Assembly: GCA_025453975.1 (NCBI GenBank)
Contig: JALOPI010000008.1
Span: forward strand, 36,903 to 100,902
DNA: 64,000 nt
Origin: Syntrophobacteraceae bacterium
Lineage (GTDB): Bacteria; Desulfobacterota; Syntrophobacteria; Syntrophobacterales; Syntrophobacteraceae
Direction: 5' to 3'
Made by a program: the position numbers and the translations under genes. Below, in pieces: positions 43,837-52,100 of the stretch. Each line of letters starts with the position of its first letter. Position 1 is the stretch's first letter. The notes beneath the pieces are model-generated. The model searched no databases and had not been told where the DNA came from. It saw only the letters and a program-made list of their open reading frames with translations.

Positions 43837-45911
43837 CCTGCGCTCTTGGATCTTGGGGACTGAGGGGGAGGTGGCGGGGCCGCATTCCCTTGAGGAGCGG
43901 AAGGCGCCGGCGCGGTGCCGGACCCACCCGGTCCGCCCGCGGCCGGGGCCGCGCCGGACTGGGAGGGCAGCATCACTTCCCTCACCACGCTCCTGAGCTC
44001 CGATTCGGCCCAGTAGCCCTGAGCCCCCCCGTGGAGGGCCTTGATGGGTCGCTGGGTCTTCTGGGAGAGGATCCCGGCCACGGCCATGGCCAGGGAGCCA
44101 TCCCGATCGACGATGACGAGGGGGATGGGGCCGGCCAGGAAGGCGGGGCTGTTCATGAGGTCGGCGATGTCCACGCTGCGCGATCCGGGGATGGAATAGT
44201 CCTCGAAATGGGCCCGGGGGCGGATGTCCACCAGCTCGAAGGTGCCCGGCAGATCCATGATCAGCCGCTTGAGCTCGGCGGGCCCCACGCGGTCGGGGAG
44301 CCTCAGGGCCCGCAGCTCGGGCTCGCTGGAAAGGGGTGCCGGCGCGGGCGACACCGACCTGCTTTCCGGTCCCAGGACCGGCAGCCCCGCCTGGACCCAG
44401 GCTTCGCTGCCGCCCGCCAGGCTGCTCACCCGCTTGAAGCCCCGACGCTCCAGAACGCCCGCCGCCATGCTCGAACGATACGCCGAGTTGCAGACCGTCA
44501 CCACGGGCTGCTGGGGGTCCAGCTTGAAGGAAAGCTCATCCAGGTGGGTGAGGGGCAGGTTCACCACCGTGCCGATGCGCAGAGCCATCCACTCGTTGGG
44601 AAGGCGGACGTCCACGATGACGGGCGATTCCCCCTGGCGCATTTTCTCGTGAAGCTCCCGGGGACGGATCATGTCGTGGGTGACGACGGGAAGGCCCGCC
44701 CCGGCCCAGGTCTCGGGAGAAATGGTCCGGGCCTGGTACCCGATGCGGTGCAGGCGGTGGAGAGCCTCTTTCATCTCGTCCGGACTGCCGCACACCACCA
44801 GGGGAGCCCCCCAGGGCACCATGGTGCCCACCCAGGTCTCCATGCGCCCGCGGGCGGCGATGTTGATGGCATTGGGAATGTGGGCCGCGGCGTACTTTTC
44901 GGCATCCCGGAGGTCCACGACCTGGGCCCGGGAGGGATCGGCGAGAGATTTATCCGGCTTCAGCTCCTCGGGGAGCGGCCCATCCCATTTCACCAGGTCC
45001 GGACCCTTGCGGTTCATGGCCGCGTTGTGCTTGAAGTATTGAGGCGCCTCGGGGAGGCCGTCCAGAATGGCCGCGATGAATTCGGACCGGTTCGCGTGCC
45101 GGATATACGGGTTGGTCCGCCTTTCCTCCCCCAGGGTGGAGGTGGGCTTGTCGCTCAAATGGGCGCCGCATAGGGACCCGGCTCCGTGGGCCGGAAAGAT
45201 CTTGACGGAGTCGGGGAGCTTGGAAAGCTTCCCGGTCCAGGTGTCGAAGGCCATGGAGGCCAGGGCGGCGGCGGAGATGGTCCCCCCCATGAGGTCGGGT
45301 CGGCCGATGCTCCCGATGAAGAGGGTGTCGCCGGTGAACATCATCTCCGGGGTGTCGGGGCCCCTGGAGCCGAAGACGAGGCCGCAGGTGCCGTCCGGCG
45401 TGTGTCCGGGCGTTTCCAGGATGCGGAGGGTGGCCTCGCCGACCCTGATGGTCGACCCTTCCTTGAGGGGGGAAAAGGCATACTGAGCGCCGGCGGCGAC
45501 GTTGATGTGGATGGGGCAGCCCACGGCGCGGGCCATCTCCATGTGGCCGGCCACGAAGTCGGCGTGGGAGTGCGTCAGGTAGACCCCCTTGATCCGGGCG
45601 CCCTGCCTTTTGGCCTCCTCCAGGTAGAACGCGATGTCGCGTCCGGGGTCCACCAGGAGCGCTTCCGTGCCGCTCACCAGGAGGTACGAGTAGTGCGAGA
45701 GGACGGGCAGGTTCACCTGAATCAGCTTGAATCCGGGAAACGTGTACGTGTCCACCACCTGGTAATCCGCGGCGTCGTGGCCGTGGCTGGCCGATTCCGA
45801 GTCCTTGATGGAAGCGGCCCGGGCCGGAGGGGAGAGCACCAGAAACGTCAACAGCGCGAGGAGAGCAGACAATGCGGGGAGATGGCTCAAGGGGCTCCGA
45901 ATCGATCTCAT
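43830..45911 (-). CDS. exported persulfide dioxygenase-like metallo-beta-lactamase protein with three rhodanese domains
   Basis: From ATG 45911 (GGAGGA just upstream) the protein has 693 residues. A signal peptide (ALSALLALLTFLVLSPPARA) is followed by an MBL domain with HSHAD (114-118), the metal His in ETPGHTPDG and Asp in FTGDTLFIG, as in ETHE1/CstB persulfide dioxygenases. Three rhodanese modules follow. The first has a Cys in VVCGSPDEM and the second in VCNSAYRS, while the third has VDRDGS and no Cys. The tail is Pro/Gly-rich and ends in Cys. Export to the periplasm is unusual for this family. Together with the two YeeE genes it suggests oxidation and relay of external sulfane sulfur. Confidence 0.85.
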   Translation of the reverse strand: MRSIRSPLSHLPALSALLALLTFLVLSPPARAASIKDSESASHGHDAADYQVVDTYTFPGFKLIQVNLPVLSHYSYLLVSGTEALLVDPGRDIAFYLEEAKRQGARIKGVYLTHSHADFVAGHMEMARAVGCPIHINVAAGAQYAFSPLKEGSTIRVGEATLRILETPGHTPDGTCGLVFGSRGPDTPEMMFTGDTLFIGSIGRPDLMGGTISAAALASMAFDTWTGKLSKLPDSVKIFPAHGAGSLCGAHLSDKPTSTLGEERRTNPYIRHANRSEFIAAILDGLPEAPQYFKHNAAMNRKGPDLVKWDGPLPEELKPDKSLADPSRAQVVDLRDAEKYAAAHIPNAINIAARGRMETWVGTMVPWGAPLVVCGSPDEMKEALHRLHRIGYQARTISPETWAGAGLPVVTHDMIRPRELHEKMRQGESPVIVDVRLPNEWMALRIGTVVNLPLTHLDELSFKLDPQQPVVTVCNSAYRSSMAAGVLERRGFKRVSSLAGGSEAWVQAGLPVLGPESRSVSPAPAPLSSEPELRALRLPDRVGPAELKRLIMDLPGTFELVDIRPRAHFEDYSIPGSRSVDIADLMNSPAFLAGPIPLVIVDRDGSLAMAVAGILSQKTQRPIKALHGGAQGYWAESELRSVVREVMLPSQSGAAPAAGGPGGSGTAPAPSAPQGNAAPPPPPQSPRSKSAGC

Positions 45912-45941
45912 GGGAATTCCTCCAGTCAAGGGCGCTCAAAC

Positions 45942-45967
45942 GGGTCCGGCCCGGCCGAGCCGGACCC
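45942..45967 (-). promoter_or_regulatory. GC-rich hairpin in the leader of the sulfur operon
   Basis: GGGTCCGGC (45942-45950) pairs perfectly with GCCGGACCC (45959-45967) around eight bases, 31 bases before the ATG at 45911 on the minus strand. It would fold in the mRNA leader just before the ribosome-binding site. A control element or DNA-binding dyad is possible; no T-tract follows. Confidence 0.4.
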
Positions 45968-46082
45968 TTCGAATCCAGCACATCGGCCGGCAAAAGTCAA
46001 CACGATCCGGCTGGGACGGGTTGTGGTGAGTCGCGATGGACGGGTTACCAAGCAGGTTGAGCGAAACTTGATGGGTTAAACG

Positions 46083-46122
46083 CGCTTCCAGTGGGCTGGG
46101 GTTGCCAAGTCCACTGGAAGCG
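46083..46122 (-). terminator. 12-base inverted repeat after the cytochrome peroxidase gene
   Basis: CGCTTCCAGTGG (46083-46094) and CCACTGGAAGCG (46111-46122) are perfect complements with a 16-base loop, within the 390-base gap 45912-46301. On the minus strand it follows the peroxidase stop and precedes CGTTTAACC. It could terminate the peroxidase transcript before the sulfur operon. The T-tract is weak, so a protein-binding dyad is also possible. No gene is seen in the gap. Confidence 0.4.
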
Positions 46123-46301
46123 ATGCGTTTGTGGGGGAAGCTCGTGCCCCTTGCGTCCTCCCGGGAGGAGCCCCGTTGCGGTGCCGATTTTCCTGGCCGT
46201 GACGGATCCCGTGGATCTACGGATGTCCCGATGTCCATCGGAATACGCTGAGGCATGGTGGCCAGGGTCCGTACAGCGCCTGTCCGCTTCGGCTGCTTCC
46301 T

Positions 46302-47495
46302 TTACCAGGGCATGGGGGGCACGGCCACGAGTCCGAAGGGCGATGGGCCGATGCCGTCCGTCAGTGTCATGAGGAATGCGACCAAATCGGCTTCCTCTGC
46401 CGGCGACAGTCCCAGGTTGCCGAGCTCAGCTTGATTCAAGTTTTCGATTACTTCCGGAGCCGGCCAGCAGTTGACGCCTGGCTGAGGGTCAGTCACGCTG
46501 CTGCATTGCTTGACGTCTCGCGTGTTGTAAAAATGCACGATGTCCTTCAGGGTTTTGAAATAGCCGTTGTGGCCGTAGGGGGCGGTCTTCGCGATGTTAC
46601 GGAGCGTCATGACCTTGAACTTTCCTTCTTCACCCGGTTTCCGCTTTCCCAGGCCCAGATCGGGGTCGAGGCTCGGCAATCCCATGAGCCGCGCGATCTC
46701 AGGATTCACTGGGATTCCCAAATTGTCGTAGGTGAAGTCCGTGAACAGGGGGGGGATTTGCTGGTTGGCTCCATCGAACGTGAAGTCCGAGGGGTGGCAT
46801 TGAGAGCATTTGGCTTTCGGCCCATTGAACAGAGCCAAGCCGCTTTTCTCCTGCTCATTCAGGACGGGAAACCCCGCCAGGTAGAAGTCGAACTTGGAGT
46901 TGAAGCGGTTGAAGGGGCGGGTTCGCTCGAATTCCCCTATGGCCAGGGCCATGTTGTTGTAAGCCGAAAGGACTTCGGCATCCGTCATGACCTTTCTCAG
47001 CGTGATGGAGAACACCTTCTTGAACGCCAGAACGTAAGCCGGGTTCTCGGCCAGTCGGGCGACGACCGCCGCCTTGGTGGGCATGGCCATCTCCACGGGG
47101 TTGGTGGGAGGTCCTGCCGCCTGCTGGGCCAGATTGTCGACCCGGCCATCCCAGAATTGTCCGCCGAAGTAAACCGTATTAACATCATCGAAAGCGAACT
47201 TGGGGGCGAAGGCGGCATACGCCGAGCTCGGAGCGTTTCGATCACCGAACTTGCCGGCAATGGATCCTTCCGATACCGGGAGAGTGCTTTCCGGGTCGTC
47301 GAAACCGGCGGCCGGAAGATGACAGCTGGCGCATGACTGGTTGCGCAGGATGGAAAGATTCTTGTCGAAATACAGGGCTCCTCCCAACAGTTGAATGGTG
47401 GTGTACGGTGGCTGGGGGACAGCCGCCGACGCGCCTGCCGCCGTGACCACGGCCGCTAGAAGCACCATCGCCATTACGATTCGCCTTTGCTTCAT
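46302..47495 (-). CDS. di-heme cytochrome c peroxidase family protein
   Basis: From ATG 47495 (GGAGG eight bases upstream) the protein has 397 residues with a signal peptide (VMAMVLLAAVVTAAGASA). It has two heme c sites: CASCH (55-59) near the N-terminus and CSQCH (230-234) at the start of the second half. The FGDRNAPS and GQFWDGRVDNL stretches are typical of MauG/CcpA-type enzymes. The distal-ligand region is TAPYGHNGYFKTL. It should work in the periplasm, reducing H2O2 or acting on another substrate with electrons from cytochromes c. The frame continues 16 codons upstream, but that part lacks a signal-like sequence. Confidence 0.9.
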   Translation of the reverse strand: MKQRRIVMAMVLLAAVVTAAGASAAVPQPPYTTIQLLGGALYFDKNLSILRNQSCASCHLPAAGFDDPESTLPVSEGSIAGKFGDRNAPSSAYAAFAPKFAFDDVNTVYFGGQFWDGRVDNLAQQAAGPPTNPVEMAMPTKAAVVARLAENPAYVLAFKKVFSITLRKVMTDAEVLSAYNNMALAIGEFERTRPFNRFNSKFDFYLAGFPVLNEQEKSGLALFNGPKAKCSQCHPSDFTFDGANQQIPPLFTDFTYDNLGIPVNPEIARLMGLPSLDPDLGLGKRKPGEEGKFKVMTLRNIAKTAPYGHNGYFKTLKDIVHFYNTRDVKQCSSVTDPQPGVNCWPAPEVIENLNQAELGNLGLSPAEEADLVAFLMTLTDGIGPSPFGLVAVPPMPW

Positions 47496-47531
47496 GATGA
47501 CTTCCTCCTTGTGCTCATTCGATGACATGGG

Positions 47532-47551
47532 GCACCTGACCATTCAGGTGC
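47532..47551. promoter_or_regulatory. dyad upstream of the cytochrome peroxidase gene
   Basis: GCACCTGA-CCAT-TCAGGTGC is a perfect eight-base dyad with a four-base centre, 37-56 bases before the peroxidase ATG on the minus strand. It could be an operator for an oxidative-stress or redox regulator, or a leader hairpin. Confidence 0.4.
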
Positions 47552-48163
47552 TGTTCTGGTTTGGGGTTTTCCCGGAACTGCTCAGACCCCCAATCCAGGC
47601 TCTCTATTGGCACACCTGCAGGACGCAGGACCGTGCTTCCGCGCCTCTTGCCGCGGAGACAAATGTGTTCAAGGGGTCGGAAGAACGACTCCAGCCTGGG
47701 GAGCGCCTCATCTCCCGCGGTATCAGGTGACCTGAATCAAAGTGTGCTCCAGGAGGCTGTTCGAGGATACTTCGCTGTCATTTCGATCGGAGCGCAGCGA
47801 AGAGATAAATCTAAAAAAATCAAATGTATAACGCAAGCGAACGGGCTGGCCAGAATCTTGACCTTTCACGTACTTCCGTGGGCTTCCGCCCAGAGAGGAA
47901 GCTGAATGCGACAGGGCAGCCCAGGGATGGATGAAAGCCTTTTTGGCGCATGATCTGCCGATCCGGGCGCCAGTTCCGTGCTGATTGCCATTACAAGACT
48001 TCATTAGCACTTCAGTCACGCGATGCGTTAACCAGCAGTCCATGGGGAAAATGAGGGGGAAAACCCAGCGGTGCCGTGCCGAAAGGCGGAGAGCCCGCCG
48101 GCGTCCCTCCTCCGATCACGACTTTCCCTCCAGCGCCGGCTTCGGTGTTTGTCGGCGCCCGCC
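47552..48163. other. intergenic region with a TGTCATTTCGA-type repeat
   Basis: No gene is seen in these 612 bases. Bases 47770-47812 contain CTTCGCTG (47770-47777) and CAGCGAAG (47795-47802) as an inverted repeat around TCATTTCGATCGGAGCG, followed by AGATAAATCT. This resembles a short palindromic repeat (TGTCATTTCGA...GAGAAATCT) scattered in several bacterial phyla. The stretch after it (47805-47830) is AT-rich. Confidence 0.5.
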
Positions 48164-50266
48164 TCAGCTCAGCGACTGCAGGTGGGTCCGGAGGTTGGTC
48201 TTCCTGCCCTTGAGCCCCAGCTTCCCGCGCAGGTTGTTCCGGTGGAAGAGGACGGTGCTCTCGGAAAGGCAAAGGATGTCCGCGATCTCCTTGGTGGACT
48301 GGCCGGCCCGGATGAGGTCCGCCACCTGGATCTCCGTCGGCGTCAGTCCAAGGAAAGGCTCCGAGAGGCGCTTGACGAAAGGGGAGGTGATGCGGTCCAT
48401 CTGGGACTCCAGCATGTCCAGGCAAACAGCCTGCTCCTGGCTCAGCCGGCTCCTCCGGAGCTTCTCGATGGATGGGAAGATCAGGCTGCGCACATTGGAG
48501 AGAATGGATTCCTCGTATTCGGCGCGGTCCAAGTCCCGCTGCCGCAGCAGGGCCTTGAGGGCGGCGTTGGCCTCCTCCAGGTCCACGGTCTTTCGGCTCA
48601 GCTCCTCGGTGCGCTCCTGGACCAGCAGCTCGAGCCTGTCACGGGACTGGAGCAGGGATTCCTCCAGGTTTCGCCGCTCGGTGATGTCGAGGACGAACCC
48701 TTCCAGCCAGATCACCCGGCCGTCGTCGTCCCGGGCCGCCCGGCCCTGGACGTCGGCCACCATGGGGCTTCCGTCCTTGCGAAGGTAATGGCCTTCCAGC
48801 TGAAAGTGTCCGTTGCACCCTGATCCGCCGTGGGGAAGCGCCTGGGATCCCGAGGGGCCGGCGGGAAGCTGCAGGGCAGCCTGGCCCGCAACGTCGATGA
48901 GGTCCTCCTCCCTGGCATAACCGAACATGGTGGCGAGGGCCGGGTTCACCTTCATGAGCCTCCCGTCGGGGGACGCCTGGAATATGCCGACGGGAGCGTT
49001 GAGGAAGAGATCGCGGTAGCTGGCCTCGGACCGGCGAAGGGATTCCTCCACCTTCAGCCGCTCCAAGATCTCGCCGCGCAGGGAGTCGTTGGCCCGGTCC
49101 AGCTCCCGGGTCCTCTCCATCACTCGCAGCTCCAGCTCCTCGTTGACGTGCCTCAGCTGATCCCTGGAAATCTCCAGGGCTTCCACCATGCCGTTGATGG
49201 CGAGCCCCAGCGTGGAGATTTCGTCGCGGCCGGATACCGGCAGGCGCTCACCCGCGCGGGTGCCGCGCCCGATGCGCTCCACCCTGCGGATGATCCCGAT
49301 GACCCTGGCCAGCACATACCGCTCCATGAGGAGCAGTGTCGCCCCGCAGTGGACGATGCCGATGAGGAGCAGGGAGGCTGCGAGATACCGCTGGGTCTGC
49401 TTCCCCTGGTGGTGGATCTCCCGCGGAAGGACCACCTTCACCATGGCGACGGGCTTTCCCGCCACATCCTTGAGCACGGCGTAGCCGGCGACCTGATCCT
49501 CGCTCAGGATGCGCACCGCCACGGGGTGAGCTTCCGACATCCCATCCATGGCCTCGCGGAAGTCGCCGGGGAGGTCTCCCCGGAGGGGGGAAAGGTTCTC
49601 GATGGCGATATCCAGGCGTGTTTCCCGGGACATGTAGCGGATCTTCTCCTCATCGAGGAGCACCCCCATCACGAGAGCTCCCCGGATTCGTCCCGAGCCT
49701 TCGCTGGTGAGGATGGGGCGGGAGGCCGCCAGCATGATACCGTGCGGGGTCTCCATGAGCCCCGTGACGCTGCTTGCGGCGGAGTCGTGCCACAGGAAGG
49801 GGTTGCCGCGGGTCAGGGCGGCCTTGAAGTCCTCGCTCAACGGCAGCTCGCTTCGCCGGGCCGGGTCGAATCCCCTGGCAAATACGATATTCGGCGAAGA
49901 GTCGAAGATGAGGATCATGCCGAGCTTGAGCTCGATGAAGGTCCGGTCCGTCAGGTTGGTGTCGATGAAATCCTTGTTGGCGTCGGCGGCGAAGGCATAG
50001 AGATCGTCCCAGTTGGCCCAGTCCCACACCCGGCTGTCCAGATTGACCAGGCCGTCGGAGATGACCTCCTGGACGCGCTCCACGTTCTGGATGGTGTCCC
50101 GGGCTTCATGACGCAAAAAGCCACTCATCATGAGCGAATGGACGGCCGCATAGCACACGGCGAGGAGTGCCAGGAATGTGGCTCCAAAGATGATGAGGGT
50201 CTTCCTCCTCAGGCTCACGGTGCTCGTCCCTCCCTTCCTGCTGTCTCCAGCACTCACCTTCACCAT
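48164..50266 (-). CDS. membrane-bound CHASE4-HAMP-PAS regulator with LuxR-type DNA-binding domain
   Basis: The 700-residue protein has a first membrane segment (TLIIFGATFLALLAVCYAAVHSL, about 23-45) and a periplasmic CHASE4 domain with SRVWDWANWDDLYAF. A second segment near 295-320 is followed by HAMP, a PAS module (about 415-545) and a coiled stretch. A GerE/LuxR helix-turn-helix at the C-terminus reads LTPTEIQVADLIRAGQSTKEIADIL. No kinase domain is present, so an outside signal would directly control a DNA-binding domain tethered to the membrane. ATG 50266 is used; GTG 50218, with a stronger ribosome-binding site, would remove 16 residues. Target genes are unknown. Confidence 0.85.
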   Translation of the reverse strand: MVKVSAGDSRKGGTSTVSLRRKTLIIFGATFLALLAVCYAAVHSLMMSGFLRHEARDTIQNVERVQEVISDGLVNLDSRVWDWANWDDLYAFAADANKDFIDTNLTDRTFIELKLGMILIFDSSPNIVFARGFDPARRSELPLSEDFKAALTRGNPFLWHDSAASSVTGLMETPHGIMLAASRPILTSEGSGRIRGALVMGVLLDEEKIRYMSRETRLDIAIENLSPLRGDLPGDFREAMDGMSEAHPVAVRILSEDQVAGYAVLKDVAGKPVAMVKVVLPREIHHQGKQTQRYLAASLLLIGIVHCGATLLLMERYVLARVIGIIRRVERIGRGTRAGERLPVSGRDEISTLGLAINGMVEALEISRDQLRHVNEELELRVMERTRELDRANDSLRGEILERLKVEESLRRSEASYRDLFLNAPVGIFQASPDGRLMKVNPALATMFGYAREEDLIDVAGQAALQLPAGPSGSQALPHGGSGCNGHFQLEGHYLRKDGSPMVADVQGRAARDDDGRVIWLEGFVLDITERRNLEESLLQSRDRLELLVQERTEELSRKTVDLEEANAALKALLRQRDLDRAEYEESILSNVRSLIFPSIEKLRRSRLSQEQAVCLDMLESQMDRITSPFVKRLSEPFLGLTPTEIQVADLIRAGQSTKEIADILCLSESTVLFHRNNLRGKLGLKGRKTNLRTHLQSLS

Positions 50267-50464
50267 CCCGAGCCTGCGTCCTCGTTCCGGATCACCCCGG
50301 AGGGGAAGTCGACTGGTCCAAACGGACGGGCGGTACCTTCAAAATCGGTGAAGAGTGATTAATGACTATAAAGCAACGAGAGGGGATGAGTCACCGATGG
50401 ATTGTGGACCGTTCAAGATTCGCCCCATCGCCGTGGGGCGTGGATCTGAGACGAAGGGGAGTGG

Positions 50465-51238
50465 ATGGTGGAGCTCAAGGGGAGAACCGTGATCGTCACG
50501 GGGGCGTCCATGGGGATCGGACGGGCGCTGGCCGCGGGACTGGCGGATGCGGGGGCGAGTCTCGTCCTCAATGCCCGTCACGAGGGTCCCCTCCGGCAGG
50601 CTGCCGAGGCTTGCGGGCGCTCCGGGATAGAGGTTCGCACCGTGGCCGGGAGCGCGGGGAGCGGAGAGACCGTGGCCAGGATCCGGGAAGAAGCCCAGCG
50701 CACGGGGAGCCTCTGCGGCTTCATTCACGCGGCGGGTCTCCTGCACCCGGGGCCGACCCTGTGGGAGCTTTCGGAGGAGCAGTTCCGCGAGGTCTTGGAA
50801 GCCAACGTCCTGGGCGCTTTCCAGCTCATTCGGGTGATCGTGCCCATTCTGAGAGAACAGGGCATGGGGCTCGCGGTTTTCTTCGGATCGGGGGCTTCGG
50901 AGCGGAGCGTGCCGGGCATCGGGGCCTATTGCGCCGCCAAGGCCGCCGAGGAGCGGCTGGCGCTCCAGGTGGCTCGGGAGTCCCCCGAGATCACGACCTT
51001 CATCTACCGCCCGGGCGTCGTGGAGACGCGCATGCAGCAAAGCGCCCGGGAGTCCTCGGGTGGAGGGTCCCGGGAGCTGCGGGCCATTTTTCACGCTTTC
51101 CGGGATCGCGGCGAGCTGCTGACACCCGAGGAGTCGGCTCGAGCCCTCATCAACATACTTTTGAAAGATCCCCGCCGATTTCACGGCGGCACGGCGACGG
51201 CCCGGGACGGGATGGAGCCAGACTTGTGGGGAGGGTGA
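50465..51238 (+). CDS. short-chain dehydrogenase/reductase (SDR)
   Basis: This 257-residue SDR has the nucleotide-binding TGASMGIG (12-19), GFIHAAGLL in place of NNAG, and a YCAAK active-site motif. GSGASERS supplies the catalytic Ser region. The C-terminal half has YRPGVVETRMQQ, usual in classical SDRs. Cofactor preference is unclear; Arg38 in the LNARHEG strand suggests NADP(H). It lies about 200 bases from the divergent regulator gene and 33 bases before a dienelactone hydrolase gene, so the two may be co-expressed. Confidence 0.87.
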   Translation: MVELKGRTVIVTGASMGIGRALAAGLADAGASLVLNARHEGPLRQAAEACGRSGIEVRTVAGSAGSGETVARIREEAQRTGSLCGFIHAAGLLHPGPTLWELSEEQFREVLEANVLGAFQLIRVIVPILREQGMGLAVFFGSGASERSVPGIGAYCAAKAAEERLALQVARESPEITTFIYRPGVVETRMQQSARESSGGGSRELRAIFHAFRDRGELLTPEESARALINILLKDPRRFHGGTATARDGMEPDLWGG

Positions 51239-51271
51239 GCCGGGCTCGTCATGAACGAGGGAGGAACAGCC

Positions 51272-52048
51272 ATGAAGAGGCTTGCGGTGATGCTTGGGGT
51301 GCTGCTCTGGGCTTCGGTGTGCGGCGCCGCCGTTGTGGGGAGCAAGGTGGATTACCGGCATGGCGACGTCGTTCTGGAGGGATACCTGGCTTACGATGAT
51401 GCGTCCAAGGCGGTGCGCCCGGGCGTTCTGGTGGTGCATGAATGGTACGGACTCAACGACCATGCCATGCAGCGGGCCCAACAGCTGGCGGGCCTGGGTT
51501 ACGTCGCCTTCGCCCTCGACATGTACGGCAAGGGGGTGAGAGCCGCCGACAACAAGGAGGCCGGAGCCCTGGCCGGGAAATACAAGGGGGATCGGGCGCT
51601 CATGCGGGCCCGCGCCCAGGCCGGTCTGGACGTGCTCAGGAAGAACAGCCTGGTGGACCCCGGGCGGGTGGCGGCCATCGGGTACTGCTTCGGCGGGACC
51701 ACGGTGCTGGAGCTGGCGAGATCCGGGGCTGACGTGGCGGGCGTGGTCAGCTTTCACGGAGGTTTGGACTCGCCCCCGGCGCAGGCGCCTCCGGCCATTC
51801 GAGCCAGGGTCCTGGTGCTCCATGGCGCCGACGATCCCCTGGTGCCCGCGGCGGACATCGCGGCGTTCCAGGAGGAGATGCGGCGGGGCGGCGTGGACTG
51901 GCAAATGATCTATTACGGGGGGGCCGTGCACAGCTTCACCAATCCCCGGGCGGGCAACGACCCCGGTAAGGGCGTGGCTTACCACGAGCCGTCCGACCGC
52001 CGGTCCTGGCAGGCCATGAAGATGTTTTTCGACGAGATCTTCAAATGA
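51272..52048 (+). CDS. dienelactone hydrolase family protein, exported
   Basis: From ATG 51272 (GGGAGGA six bases upstream) the protein has 258 residues with a signal-like N-terminus ([14 protein letters not shown]). It has the alpha/beta-hydrolase nucleophile Cys139 in GYCFGG, the acid in [10 protein letters not shown] and the His in [10 protein letters not shown], matching the Cys-Asp-His triad of dienelactone hydrolases. Family members of this exported type are common and often act on unknown esters or lactones. The upstream ATG 51251 is less likely. It follows the SDR gene closely. Confidence 0.88.
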   Translation: MKRLAVMLGVLLWASVCGAAVVGSKVDYRHGDVVLEGYLAYDDASKAVRPGVLVVHEWYGLNDHAMQRAQQLAGLGYVAFALDMYGKGVRAADNKEAGALAGKYKGDRALMRARAQAGLDVLRKNSLVDPGRVAAIGYCFGGTTVLELARSGADVAGVVSFHGGLDSPPAQAPPAIRARVLVLHGADDPLVPAADIAAFQEEMRRGGVDWQMIYYGGAVHSFTNPRAGNDPGKGVAYHEPSDRRSWQAMKMFFDEIFK

Positions 52049-52100
52049 CCCCACGCTCCATCGGGAGTGGTGGAATGGAAGGGAAAGGACCGCGCTGATC

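Noticed and set aside
41418..45173. Plus-strand frames opposite the rhodanese/YeeE operon (404 and 427 codons)
   Set aside because: The coupled minus-strand genes carry all the conserved motifs; these frames have none.
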